From assembly GCA_946807835.1 (NCBI GenBank), contig OX327704.1:7564001-7628000 (forward strand): a DNA stretch of 64,000 nt, read 5' to 3'. Source of the stretch: Ailanthus altissimus. Its lineage: Eukaryota > Streptophyta > Magnoliopsida > Sapindales > Simaroubaceae. Every line of letters begins with the position of its first letter. Position 1 is the stretch's first letter. Both the position numbers and the translations under genes were made by a program. The notes beneath the pieces were generated by a model. The model searched no databases and was not told the origin of the DNA. It saw only the letters and a list, made by a program, of their open reading frames with translations. This document shows positions 45,891 through 60,480 of this stretch, one piece after another.

Positions 45891-46160
45891 TTATTAAGAT
45901 TCCTCTCACACCTATAATATAAATTAAAAAGAAATTTTGAGTTAGATAAGTGATGACTAAAAAACTAAAAATAGTAATAAAATTATTTACCTTTTTTATT
46001 TGTTCCTCTTCATCTTTTTTCTTATTTATTAAGATTCCTCTCACACCTATAATATAAATTAAAAAGAAATTTTGAATTACGTAAGTGATGACTAAAAAAT
46101 TAAGAATAGTAATAAAATTATTTACTTCTTTTGTTTGTTCTTCTTCATCTTTTTTCTTAT
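45891..46160. repeat. 135-bp tandem duplication
   Basis: TTATTAAGATTCCTCTCACA begins at 45891 and again at 46026, and the following ~135 bp match with about ten differences. Because 135 is divisible by three, a minus-strand frame stays open through both copies (GVRGILINKKKDEEEQ repeats), which I treat as a by-product. Confidence 0.9.
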
Positions 46161-46552
46161 TTAACAAATGAGTTCACTTCAATTTAAAAGCAAGTGTCTA
46201 ATATTAAATATAATTATAAAAATAAAGAAAAAAATTAAAAATAAAAATATGAATAAAAATCAATTTTTAAAAAATATAATGTAAGTAATTTTATACCTAC
46301 AAATTTAGCACATAACTAACTTTAATTTGTATAAATAAGTAAAAACATTTCAACACTAAATTTTTTAATTTTATTTTTACATTGGGTATTTGGGGTGGTC
46401 TTGGAAAATCAAATTATACCCAAATCTAATCCGAATTTAATTTGAGTTTAGATTACTATATTCAAACCCTCCCAATTCTAAAAAAACAAATACCTAAAAT
46501 ACAACTTAAATTATTCTCTATTTAAGGCGAGTCCCCACAAAGTCCAAATCTC
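46161..46552. other. Spacer, AT-rich
   Basis: No feature recognised between the tandem duplication and the LTR copy. Confidence 0.4.
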
Positions 46553-47472
46553 AAGCTATTTCACTAAAAGTCAATGGCTGTACTCTAGTAACCCATGTTT
46601 TAAAATAAAAGCTCATTTAATTAAAACTCCTTTTAATTAAATTGGGCTTGGTCTTTACACCAATAATAACCACTTAGTTGACCATCTAATTGATGTCCAT
46701 AATTAAAGTTAGGCCTTAAAAAATTATCTTACCTCTTTAATTACTTATTTGCCCTTAAGTCATTGAATGCTCTAATGATCATTTTTAATATATCTATATT
46801 TGTAAATAAATTTACAAATAAATATTATTATTCAATAAATAATTTATTGAATAAACTGTGGTCACAGATTCTAATGATCAAGTACTACAAACATCTTAGG
46901 TGGACATTAATTATTAGATTTCATCTTGCAAATATACGTTCTTACGACCTATGAAATTATATCTCCAAGCTATCAAGGTTTTGACCGTTTATGTAGATCT
47001 CACTCCGTGATAACTCAAAAGATACAACGCATGAATGTAAGTTCATTACCTGCTCATGATTAAAATTAATCAAGCTTATTAAAGTTTTTATGAATTAAGA
47101 TCTACGACATTTAGTTAACCAAATCGAATTCACATTAGTCATATTCAATGTATCATTTACATTAGTTTCTCTACTCGAAGTCTCTATTTCGATGATTAAG
47201 GCAAATCATCCACTATAAGAAGTAGAAAAATTACAACCTTACATAATAAAATGCTTTTTTCATTAATGGTTGTGAACATGATTTAATTTATAAAGAACTT
47301 GTGATTTATACCCTCTGTATTAGCATCATATACCTAATACATAGATTACATACTTTATAAATATGGGCTCATCAATGTATGCTCAATTATATGTATGAAT
47401 AAACTTTATTAATTTAATAAAATATTGTTACACATGCTTTAAGAGTATAAAATAATATAAAATATCTAACAT
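46553..47472 (-). repeat. LTR of the same family, copy 2 (left part lost)
   Basis: It aligns with 37190-38106 in order and orientation, ending ATCTAACA at 47472 (partner GTCAAACA). The ~500 bp at the left end of copy 1 are missing. It could be the 5' LTR of the element whose 3' LTR is copy 1, or an independent fragment. Confidence 0.7.
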
Positions 47473-48380
47473 ATAGGACCTATTTTTGATTGAGAGTACA
47501 GAATGGAAATCTCAATCTCCCTGCCCTCCTAAATCAGAATGAAAGAATGAGATTAAACTTTACAACTATGCATTTTCCCAATCCCCTTGCTCATTTAATA
47601 TATTTAATATAATAAAATAATAATATTACTAATTATTATTTACAAAAAAATGATATTATTATTATCAATATAATATTAAATTCTGTTGTTATTATGTTAA
47701 ATATTTATTTATTTATTTTTCAAACTTATTTATTGTTATCATATGAAATTTTTATTTATCATCATATTTAATCAAATAAAAAATAAATTTTATTATTATA
47801 GTTAATACTATAATTATTATCATGTTATTTAATATTTAAAAATTTATTATGATTAATAATATTATTATCATTCAATATTTTGAAAAAAGATTATATTTTT
47901 TAATTTAAAAAAATATAATATTACTATTACATAACTGTTAAATTAAATATTTATTTATTTAAATATTTAAATATTTTTCTATTTTCATATGGAATACTTC
48001 TTTTTTTTAATTATTTGTTTATAAAAATTATAATATATAAATGCAGCACATTTAAATTTTGTAAGAATTCGTTCTTATTTCAAGTATAAGTAAATACACC
48101 AATGACATTAGGAATGATTTCGATACTAATTGTTAAGATATAAGTAAACAATATAATCTTATTCCGATTCTCTAATCTTAATCCTACTCATTTCGAATTC
48201 CAGTCTATTTAATTTCTGAAAAGTAAACACACCCCTAGCATTTTTCTTTTCTCAAAGTAATTTTCATTTTTCAGTCGGGGGACTCGGGCTCAAAAATGTA
48301 TCTTTGTCTTGGACTCGTTGAAAACTCTAGCATTTAGGAGCTTTCAGTTTGGGCCTAACATTAAACCTATACCCACGTCA
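47473..48380. other. Gene-flanking AT-rich spacer
   Basis: Low-complexity TTATTATTA tracts; no gene, no clear element. It precedes the promoter of the RIN13-like gene. Confidence 0.4.
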
Positions 48381-48568
48381 TATTCTCTGTTTATCGTTTA
48401 GTTTCAAGTGAAATGGGAAAACCCAAGGGTTCTTTCTTTTGCATTAGAAATTTAATTCTTTCTTTCACTTCTCTGTCCAGGATTTTGATCATATGATATC
48501 AAGCCTTTCTACTTTGTCACGGTGACCAAACGGCACAAAATAGAAAAAGAGGAACAGAGAGAGAGAAA

Positions 48569-49445
48569 ATGGGGGAAAGCAAGATAGAGGTGATGGAGAT
48601 AACTCCATGTTCGTCGGAGAAAGAAAAAATGGTGATCAAGATAAAGGAAGATGTAGAAGGGACTCCACTTAGACCCGTATTTTGCCTGAAAACAAACATG
48701 GACATGAAGCATTTTGAAGAGATGGAGGATTGCTTCATCCTTGATTTTGACCCTTTTGAGTCTATTGATATTGGTAAGCTCACTGCATCCAAGACCTTTC
48801 ATTTTGATGATGATGACATCTCTCTCATCGCCGAAAAAGGGCAGGTTGGTTTCTTTTGTTTATTTTCATTGTATTTTTAACTCTTTTTTTTCATTTTATC
48901 TCTTGTATACTCTTGTATGTCTTGCTTGGTAGAACAAATTGAAACATAATAGGTGCCTTTTTCTGTTTATTGGAAGATATGTTGCTACTAAGACACTGAT
49001 TTAATACTGGTCGAACGGATTGTATTTGTCGAAATTAAATATATAGAGAAATACTAGTCGAAATTCGGAGGTGGGTCTTTGGACATTGAATCATTTTTTT
49101 CGTTTTTGTTAATTGATTTTGGATAGGTAGCTTGCAGAGATTATCCCCATTCAAGGCATCTCTGTTTGAAATTTCCATTTGACAGCACACCTCATGCGAG
49201 CTACTGCAAACTGGTACTGGAGTTTAACATCTTATTACCTTATTAATTATGAAAAGCTCTTCTACATAAGGAGCCTGTATATAAAATTTTTGTACGCCTT
49301 TGAGATGCAGTGTTACTGTTACGTTTGCGATTCAGCTGCCCCATGCATTTTTTGGAATGAACCCGAACCAGCGCATTGCCATGCAACTGAGCATTTTGGA
49401 AATTGGAAGTCCCGGAGGATATTGAAGAAACAACATGCAGTTTAG
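48569..49445 (+). CDS. RIN13-like protein, three exons, 165 aa
   Basis: Exons 48569-48844, 49127-49213 and 49311-49445, all with GT-AG introns in phase 0 (CAG/gttggt; ggatag/GTAGCT; CTG/gtactg; atgcag/TGTTAC). Product: acidic N-terminus with EGTPLRPVFCLKTN and a DCFILDFDPF block, then ACRDYPHSRHLCLKFPFDS and CYCYVCDSAAPC...HCHATEHFGNWKS. The Cys/His-rich C-terminal region matches what I recall of plant RPM1-interacting protein 13 relatives; Cys and His spacing suggests zinc binding. RIN13 (about 430 aa) affects RPM1 resistance signalling in Arabidopsis; this shorter paralog's function is inferred at most. Start chosen as the first ATG after an AGAGAGAGA-rich leader. No lesions. Confidence 0.85.
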
Positions 49446-50405
49446 AAATGGACAACTTGTGGATAGCATTACTCTTGGTCCTGGAAGCTTTTTTCCTTGC
49501 TCTATCTCTGCTTATGGTATATTATGTTGTTCGGATTGTTGTTGTTTTGTTACTTTTCATTCAAAATTCCGCCTTGGAATTTGGTTTTTGGTTGGTACAA
49601 TTAGCTTTCTAATATGCAGATGAATCTGATTATACCTAGTTATTCGTAACATGATACATTGGTACTTCGTCATGAAATTTGGTCAATTCATTTTGGGTGA
49701 ATGATGTTGACCCACATTTAGGTAATTTGGAAATCAACAAATTGAATTTGTTTTCTTAATAAAGTTTGACTTGATCAGTAAGAATGTGATAAAAAACTAG
49801 ATAACTCTCCCCATGAATATTGCGCTTAATGAAAATCTTGCAATAAAAATAAGACGAGAGGCCACGCCGGAGGTTTTTTGGCATTAGCACTCCAATATTT
49901 AAGTGAGTAAGAGTTCCAAAAAAAAGAAAAGTAAGGCAAGAGAAAGTTAGGGGGAATCATATGGCTGTTTTTTGGAGCAATAGTTGGTCAGATAATAAGC
50001 TTGATTCTGTTATCATACTTGTGTCTTGTCTTCTGTATATATGATCTTTAGTATTGATTTCTTCCTCAATATATAGGATAAGAATATAGGTTTTACTCGT
50101 AACTTTTAAAATCATTTTTAATATGAACGTTTATGGACTTTATCTTTTAAGATTTTGCTATCAGAGTTTTCTTAAAATTATACTTGATCTTGTTTGTCTT
50201 AGTATGATTTATATTGTGCTTTTAGGAATGTTCCATATATTTAGAAATTTCTTTGATAAGTTTGATTTTAAGTACAGCTCTCTACGTCTCTTATAAGTTG
50301 AGTTATTTTAAAATTTTCTTTTGATCTCTCGAGGTGGTCATTTTTGAACCTTCCCATGCTCAACATACACTGAGGTTGTTTTCTCTCCTTTAGAGTTTGG
50401 TCGAA
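49446..50405. other. 3' flank of the RIN13-like gene
   Basis: It includes the likely 3' UTR after the stop. Short plus-strand frames at 49403-49623 overlap the last exon and were not taken as genes. No element recognised. Confidence 0.4.
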
Positions 50406-50690
50406 TAGAGTGATCGGTGATAAACTATTGTTTTGACTAACTCCAAGAGTGGTGAGTATAGAGCAAGGTAGCTGAACTTCGACTATTACTTTGACCAGTT
50501 CGAAGAGAGCGTAGTTTTACTTTGGAAGTCTAACTGAATTGGGTATCTAAACTTCAACCATTGTTTTAACCAGCTCGAAGGGTGTGGATGTGTCATTTCT
50601 CTTTTGGAAGTTTGACTGAACAAGGTAGTTGAACTTCGACCATTGTTCTAACTAGCTCGGAGAGGGTGCTCTTCACTCAAGGACTTTGTT
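50406..50690. repeat. Degenerate ~80-bp tandem repeat
   Basis: Units near 50461, 50536 and 50618 share GAACAAGGTAGTTGAACTTC, GACCATTGTT and AACTAGCTCG(G/A)AGAG with differences; a weaker unit begins near 50410. Periods are 75 and 82 bp. Confidence 0.75.
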
Positions 50691-51489
50691 TGTGCCGACA
50701 CTTTCTTTTTTGGATCATGTTGATCGAAGTCCTCTTTTAAGTTTTAATGGGCTGAGGTCTTTGTGCCCTATTGGTTGAAGATCTTGAGCTTATTGGTTGA
50801 AGACCTTGAGCCTGTTCGCTAAAATTCAGAAAGGAACAAAAACAAATTTTGAATGTTGGAGAAATTTCTTGTTAATTTGCTAATTATAGGGTAGTACTTC
50901 GTTCTTGAAAGAGAAGTTCTAGACGGACGGTTTACTTTGTTCTAAGACTTGAAGGAAAGATCAAGACAAATAGTCAATTGAAAACGTTTTGCTCAATGTG
51001 GTTTTTCTTGAAAGTTTTTCTTACTGTTTACTCCTGTTGTATTTTAGTTCAAGGCTACCCTAATCGTATGTGTTTATTGTCTTTAACTCGTTACCATGAG
51101 CATTACTATCATATAATGTCTGCTGGATGCATCATAACTGAAGATTATGGGAAGTTTTCTATTCTTACTGGCACAATTTTTAGCTGAAAAGAAACGAATG
51201 TATCAATTATGAGTCGTAATTCATGGTCTAACCATCGGCCTGGAACAAGCGTGTAGGCATCTTTTTTTAAGAATTCTTTTTATTTATTAAACAGAATTTT
51301 GTTAGAAATGAAATTACTTAGATAAATAATTAAATGATAAATTGACCAAACCAACTTCTTTTTATATACATTATGTAAGCTTTAATGTATATTATAATTG
51401 AAACCTTCAGTTCAATGAATAATTGGATTTTAAACATTTTACTAAATCAATCTAATGGTTAATGTGCTAGTTTTTTATCCAAATATTTT
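50691..51489. other. Spacer
   Basis: No coding, splice or repeat structure recognised. A short frame at 50978-51187 has no family features. Confidence 0.4.
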
Positions 51490-52270
51490 GAGTTCCAATC
51501 TTATCAAGTGCAATTATTATCTTTTCATTTTAAAAATACATGTTATTCATTTATTGTATACATCACAAATATATACACTTAATGTCAATAAAGTGTTTGT
51601 ATTTTAATAGTTAAGTTGCTTAATTTTGAGTCAAAGATCTTGAGTTCAAATTTCACTAAGTGCATATTTTTATTCTTTAAAATACATATTAAGATATTTT
51701 AGTATTTTTATTGATTTGGACTAGTAGACCGTTAATTCAAACGGCCATCAAGTGTATATTTTTATCACTAAGTGCATATTTTTATCTTTTAATTTTAAAA
51801 TACATATAAGGACATTTTCGTACTTTTAAAATACATATAGGGATATTTTAATATTTTCATTGATTTTGACTAGTAGACTTTTAATTTAAACCGCCCACCA
51901 AGTATATATTTTTATCCTTTAATTTTAAAATACGTACAATATATTTTTTTACTTTTATCGATTTTGACTAGTCGAAGGACATTTTGATATAGTAAACCGT
52001 TAATTCAAACAACCCATCAACTGTATATTTTTATCCTTTAATTTTAAAATACATATAGGACTTTTTTGATATTTTTATCGATTTTGACCAATTGAGAAAC
52101 ATTTTGGTACTTTCATTAATTTTGATTAATAAATCGTTAATTTAGATGGCCCACAAAGTGCATATTTTTATTTTTTAATTTTAAAATACATATAGGATAT
52201 TTTGATATTTTTATCAATTTTAATTAATTGACTGTTAATTTAAACAATTTTCATCTTCTGATAGGGTTTT
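51490..52270. repeat. Degenerate ~125-bp AT-rich tandem array
   Basis: The block AAGTGCATATTTTTATCCTT, TTTTAAAATACATATAGGA, ATCGATTTTGACTAGT, GTTAATTCAAACNNCCCA recurs with anchors near 51658, 51773, 51899, 52018 and 52155, about six units. Units vary by indels; the array is old. Confidence 0.8.
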
Positions 52271-52958
52271 ATGGTCTTTTGAATTTTTATAGCCTTTTAA
52301 AATTTTAGAGGTCTTTCAATGGCCCACCAAGTGTTCTTTACCTTTATTTATTTTGTCTATTCTATTGAATTTGTTTATTTAAGAATTTAATATTAATTAT
52401 TATCTTTTTTTTAACAAAAAGCAACACATGTCTAAAACGTGTTATAATTCTATTTAATTAATTTGTATAGGTAATTTAATTAGTTTATTTGAATTATTTT
52501 TTTAATTATTTAATTTATAAAAAATTATCAAAAAAAAAACAAAAGAGCACTCATGTGCCATTTGTGCCGCATGACTGGTGTGCTGTTTTCGCACGGCATT
52601 CCCATTTTTGGAGTTTTTTAAAGTATTTTTTATTTTTAATTAATTACTTTAATTATTATAAATTAATATATAAAAATTACTCTAACAAAATAATTACTAA
52701 TTATAAACTAATTAATTAAATACAATTAAACAAATTGTTATTTAATTAATGAATTCTTAAATTAAATAATAAATAATAATTATTACAATAAATAAAATTA
52801 AATAAATTAACTAATCATTTATTTCCTTCCATATATCAGTTTTCATCTCATAAACAAATTAAATATAATAATAAATATATTATTATGTAATTTTTATAAT
52901 GTTTCCTCATGCCCACGTATGTTGTAATTGAGCACTAATTATTTTGTGTCCCCTCACT
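52271..52958. other. Spacer, AT-rich
   Basis: It holds a short GC-richer island near 52545-52600 (CATGTGCCATTTGTGCCGCA) similar in style to the MULE end islands. No gene. Confidence 0.35.
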
Positions 52959-53714
52959 AGGGTGTGCAAAAAACAATACTTCAATAAAAAATATTGATTC
53001 AAATCGAATCGAAACGAGTGATTCAATTCAGTATTAAAGTATAAAAATTAATTGATTAGTTTTTTTATTTTGAGCTTCAACTAAATTCAATTCAATTCAA
53101 TTTTTTAATTTTTAACCTTGAAAATAATAAATCAGGTTGAAGGATATAAATAAAATTTTATATAACTTTTTCATATAATTTATTTAATAGATTTTAATTT
53201 TAATAATTTTTTATCTTGTTTAGTTCATAAACTTTAATTAATTTGGAGTTTAAAAGTCAATGGTCACTTTATTTATTTAAATAGATTTAAATTTTAATAT
53301 TTTTCTAACTTATTTAAATTATAGGCTTTTAATTAATTCGGTGCTTAAATTGACGGACTTTATTTGTTTAGATGAACTTTAATTTTTAATAATTTTTTTA
53401 AACTTATTTATTTCATAAATTTTTATTAATTTTGTATTTAAAATGGGCATACATTTTTGCATAATTTTTTATGTGTCATTTATCTCTCACATATACAGTT
53501 TAATCTTTTAAAAAAAAAATTAAGAGATTGAATTGAACTAAATTAATTCGGTATAATTTAATTTTCATAAATAATTCAATACAGTTCAATTTAAAATTAA
53601 AAGTCATAAATGTTTTAATATAGTTCAATTCAAAAAAATACTAAATCGAATCTACTAAAACCATCCTACCACTCACATAATCATTTTTTTTTTTTATTCA
53701 TTTTGCACGCCCCT
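52959..53714. mobile_element. MITE-like element with short inverted ends
   Basis: The left end AGGGTGTGCAAAA (52959) and right end TTTTGCACGCCCCT (53701-53714) form an imperfect inverted repeat. The interior is made of ATTCAATTCAATT/AAATCGAATCG motifs typical of non-autonomous hAT-like repeats near plant genes. No matching 8-bp target duplication was seen, so class is uncertain. Confidence 0.5.
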
Positions 53715-54078
53715 TTGAGTACCACGCATTAACACATGATACTATAACACTAATTTTAATATTTCACCGATATTATTTATTGTAATGATTATTGTTTAAA
53801 TAGTAAAAAATGTATTTTATCTTTTTTATTAAAATATTGGCTAAAAAAAAATTAGTAAATTATTTTGTAACTAAAAAGGATAAGAAGCACAAAATGTAGG
53901 CTACTTCCCTTTTTTTTTTTTTAGCAACCTATCTTTTTTTTAGTTAAACGATAATGAAAAGAAAAGCATAAAACGTTGCAAAGTATGGCTGAGATTTTGA
54001 TTTCATTTTGTTTTTAAAAAGAATAGTAATAGAAAAAAAGAAACCAACAGCAGGAACAAGTTCAACAAGCTGAGACAA

Positions 54079-54114
54079 TGGGCCGGAGCAGGCCCAATAG
54101 ATGAGAAACCCTTA
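54079..54114 (+). promoter_or_regulatory. Site II and telo-box-like elements of the NAC-alpha gene
   Basis: TGGGCC at 54079-54084 and GGCCCA at 54091-54096 (two TCP-bound site II motifs in opposite orientation), then AAACCCTTA at 54106, close to the AAACCCTA telo-box. This pairing is common upstream of plant translation-machinery genes. It lies 150-185 bp before the start codon. Confidence 0.6.
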
Positions 54115-54263
54115 TCACCATATCATCATCTATAACAAAACCCCTCCAAAGGCAAATAAAGCAGCAAAGCTAGCAGTAGCAGCCGAACGGAATACAAAGT
54201 AATCACAATCAAATATCAATCTAGGTGAGAGGCTAATCCAAACAAAGCGTATCAGTCCTAATA

Positions 54264-56494
<2,231 letters not shown>

Positions 56495-56760
56495 GGAAGT
56501 ACATTTGGTTATCTGCAGTCTTGCTTTCTCTCAATGAATTTAGTTATCGTAGTCTGCCCATGAGGTGGTTGACCTATTTTATTTGTCGTATTTTATACAA
56601 TTTCTGAGGCTGAGGATACTCTTGCCTACTTTATTCCTTAGTAGTTGATCTTCCCATCCATAATCCTTTTCCACTTAGCGAGTTTCGTTAATGAATATCT
56701 CGTTGGTCGAATTCTTACCACTATTGAATACTCTTTCAGTAACTTGAGCAACCAAAAATG
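56495..56760. other. 3' UTR and flank of the NAC-alpha gene
   Basis: It follows the TAG stop; contains no frame. The polyadenylation site cannot be fixed from sequence alone. Confidence 0.6.
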
Positions 56761-56784
56761 TTAGTCAGAGTCAAAGTTATTAAA

Positions 56785-58380
56785 CATGCCAGTAATGTCA
56801 ATTTTACTATTGGAGTAAGTTTATCAAAATATAACTCCTGACTAAGCATTTATTTTTTTGTCAGTTCATATGATCCACTTCGCTAATACATTAGTAATTC
56901 TATATGTGAAATGGTAGGACTTGGACATTAAGAGTAAGTAAATCTGATTCTTATCAATTCGGTTTGGGTTAAGGTAAAGATTGAACTGAGTTCGATTGGT
57001 TTTTGAAAAATTAGAACTAAAAATTAAAACAAGAAGTGACCAATTTGGTTTTTGAAAATTAAAGCTGAAAATTAAACGATAAAGAGGCTAGTAGTGTCAA
57101 TTTTATTATTGGAGTAAATTTATTAAAGTGTAATTCATGACTAAGCAATTTTTTTTATTGGACATTAACGGTAAGTGAATTCAATTCTGTTCAATTCGGT
57201 TTGAGTTAAGGTAAAAATTGAATTGAGTTGATTGGTTTTTAAAAAATTAGAATTAAAAATTAAACCAAAAAGAGACCAATTTGGTTTTTGAAAATTAAAA
57301 CTGAAAATTAAACCAATAAAGAAGCCAATCGAAAATTTATCAAAATGTTAAACATGCCAATAATGTCAATTTTACTATTAGAGTAAATTTATCAAAATAT
57401 AGCTCATGACTAAGTAATATTTTTTTTATGTCAGTTCAATATATGATCCACTTCTATATGTGAAGTGGTAAGAGGTGGACATTAAGGGTGAATAAATCCA
57501 ATTTTGTTCAATTCGGTTTGGATTAAAGTAAAAATTGAATTGAGTTGGTCGATTTTTAAAAATTAGAACTAAAAATTAAATCAGGAAGAGACTAATTTGA
57601 TTTTTAAAAATTAAAACTAAAAATTAAATCAATAAAGAGGCCAACCGAATCGAGTAAATTTATCAAAATGTTAAACATGCCAGTAATGTCAATTTTACTA
57701 TTGAAGTAAATTTATCAAAATATAACTCATGACTAAGTAATTTTTTATGTAAGTTCAATATATGATCCACTTTGCTAACACATTAGCAATTTTATATGTG
57801 AAGTGGTAGGAGGTGGACATTAATGGTGAGTAAATCCAATTCTATTCAGTTTGGTTTGGGTTAAGGTAAAGATTGAATTGAGTTGGCTAATTTTTGAAAA
57901 ATTAAATTAAGAAGAGACAGTTTGGTTTTTGAAAATTAAAACTGAAAATTAAATTGATAAAGAGGCCAATCAAATCGAGTAAATTTTCAGAGTGAATTTA
58001 TCAAAATAAAGAGGCCAACCGAATCGAGTAAATTTTCAGAGTAAATTTATCAAAATGTTAAACATGCTACTAATGTTAATTTTACTATTGGAGTAAATTT
58101 AACAAAATATAACTCATGACTAAATAACTTTTTGTCAGTTCAATATAGGATCCACTTCACTAACACATTAGCAATTCTGTATGTGTGAAATGGAAGGAGG
58201 TGGACATTAAGGATGAATAAATTCAATTCGGTTTGAGTTAAGGTAAAGATTCAATTTAGTTGATTGATTTTTAAAAAATTAAAACTAAAAATTAAACTAA
58301 AAAAAGACGAATTTGATTTTTGAAAATTAAAATAAAAAATTAAATCGATAAAGAAGCCAACCGAATCGAATTGTTCTCGT
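56785..58380. repeat. Five-unit degenerate tandem array (~270-390 bp units)
   Basis: The anchor CATGCCAGTAATGTCAATTT plus ACTATTGGAGTAAATTTATCAAAATATAACTCATGACTAAG-like sequence starts at 56785, 57087, 57353, 57675 and 58063. Each unit also has a GTGGACATTAA block and an AATTCGGTTTGGGTTAAGG block. Unit 5 contains a partial internal duplication near 57990-58030. It begins about 290 bp after the NAC-alpha stop codon. Confidence 0.85.
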
Positions 58381-59476
58381 TGTTTGTGTCTTTTTTTTAG
58401 GCCGACGTGCTTTCTTTTTAGTTCCATTTTGCAATTTCGAATTTCAGACTTTATTTGTGGGCTACTTAAACTTCTCTTTTTTTTTTTTTATGATACATCC
58501 GGTTACCTAAATCTAATAGCCCATTTATTGTAATTTAACTTTTTGGATCTTTTAAATAATTTATTTTATAATAGAACACTACTAAAAAGTTAAATATAGT
58601 GCACAAAATATACGATAGAAAATATTTTAATAGAAGAAATATAATTCTTGAAAAATTATAACATAAAGCTATGCATACATAATTGAGATATAAATTTGTA
58701 TTCTAAGTATGTATAGGGTCTATTTTTCGCTCAAGGCTTTTTCTTTCCGAGAAGTTTTTTCATAAATATGTTTAGGACCTCCTTGTTACTCAAGTTATTA
58801 ATTTTGCATGTTTTAAATTATTTTTATAAGCATGCTTTTTAATACAACAATTATATCAACGAGTAAATTGACAGAATATCAAAATGTAAATATACTTCTC
58901 TAGTTGCACACTTTTAATCACATGTTGCTCTTTTTTTAAATTCTCTTGGTAGCATTTTCTTGTAACTTGTTCGTCTCCTTATATAGAGGTAATACCCATT
59001 TCATTATTGACTTTTGTATATACATCTTTTGATGTAAAATAGAGACCAAGTTATATCATGCATTTAATGTATCCAATCTCTATCCATGATAACCTGAAGG
59101 TGCATCCATTATAGAAAGTTGATTGTAAGGTTCTTTGTGCTTGCAATGTCTTGCAAACAAATAAACTCAACTAGTACTATCTCTATGCTATTAAATGTGG
59201 CAACTGATGACTTGCTTGTGAAGATCTCACTCTTTTTTAATCTCATTTTTTTCAAAAGTACTTCAAAATATGATGTCGGCGCTGCTACCATCGTTAATTA
59301 ATACATTTGTAATGGAATAGTTTAATATTTGTAGAGTAATAATAAGCGGATCATTTTGTAGATATGCAAAACCAATCAAATCCTCTTTAAAAAAACTCAA
59401 CATCTAAACTTGACTAGAGTATGGTCATTGTTGTAACAACCAGTGACAATGCTTCATTCACTTGTTTGGCTCGGTG
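58381..59476. other. Spacer
   Basis: No gene or repeat recognised. Overlapping short frames at 59109-59301 on both strands lack support. Confidence 0.4.
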
Positions 59477-60480
59477 ATGTTCACCAACGCACATATATTT
59501 ATAAATCGCAAACTTATAAATTGTGCCTAAGTAATAAAATGATAAGTAAAATATTGTCCTACAAAAATTAATTTATTAAATTTATACTAACTATTACGGG
59601 TTTTCATAACTTAATTTTATCTAAACAACTTTAATTTTAAATTAATTGCAAGAACTAAAGAAAATTAAACTAGCAAAACTAATTAAAGTGATTAATAAAG
59701 CAATAATTACAATTTATAATTTTATGAATTAGAAAACCTATAATAAAGGGATTCTACATCTTGAATTCACTCTATTCCTCTTATGTTCTTCTTATTTAGT
59801 AATTATTAATTAATTTGGTTTCAATTCATTAATTAATAGTTTAAAATTAATCTCATTATCTTTTTCAAGTGTTAAATGAGATCCTATGCATAAATATTCA
59901 AGTTAATATTCCTATTTAATTTTCCTATCTACATATTCATTAAGTAGTCCTTATATTGATCATCAAATATTATTGGCCTCTCGAACTCAACAATAACTAA
60001 AGATTACATTTTTCAAATCCGATAAATGAATCAATCTTTCTCAAGCATTAAAATTCATAAATCTAGATCAACTAATTCATTTGCCAACAAGTTAGAAGCA
60101 TATGAATTAATCATAGAGAAACACAAATGAATTAAACCAAAATTTTGTTAACAATTAACTAAATATTCTAAACATAGTGTAAATAAAGCTACATCAAGCC
60201 TTAAAATAAAAATCTAGCTAAGCATAGACATACTCATAACTAAAATCATCAAGAAGTTCATAAATGTAAACATGTTTAAAAAAATATCCACAAATACAAA
60301 TTTCAAATCAAGGTAGAGTAAGGAAGGAAGAAAATAAAACTAAGATGGAGATGATTTTTAAAGTTTCAATCCTTCAAAAATAATATCAAGAATCTTCAAG
60401 AATTTTTAACCTTTAAGGCTCTTTCTCTCTAATTTCATACTCTCTCTCTCTTCATTCTGGAAACCTCTCCCAACAATTAA
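59477..60480 (-). repeat. Athila-like LTR fragment
   Basis: TGTTCACCAACGCACATATA followed by AAATCGCAAACTTATAAATTG and AAGTAATAAAATGATAAGT resembles the ends at 10377 and 39049 in plan (hexamer start, GCACATAT/GTGCCTAAGTAAT). The middle has the long AATCA/CAATAACTAAAG-rich stretch typical of Athila LTRs. Right edge and partner not found. Confidence 0.4.

Noticed and set aside
49403..49623. Hydrophobic plus-strand frames overlapping the end of the RIN13-like gene
   Set aside because: They begin inside the last exon in other frames and run into the 3' flank; no supporting motif.
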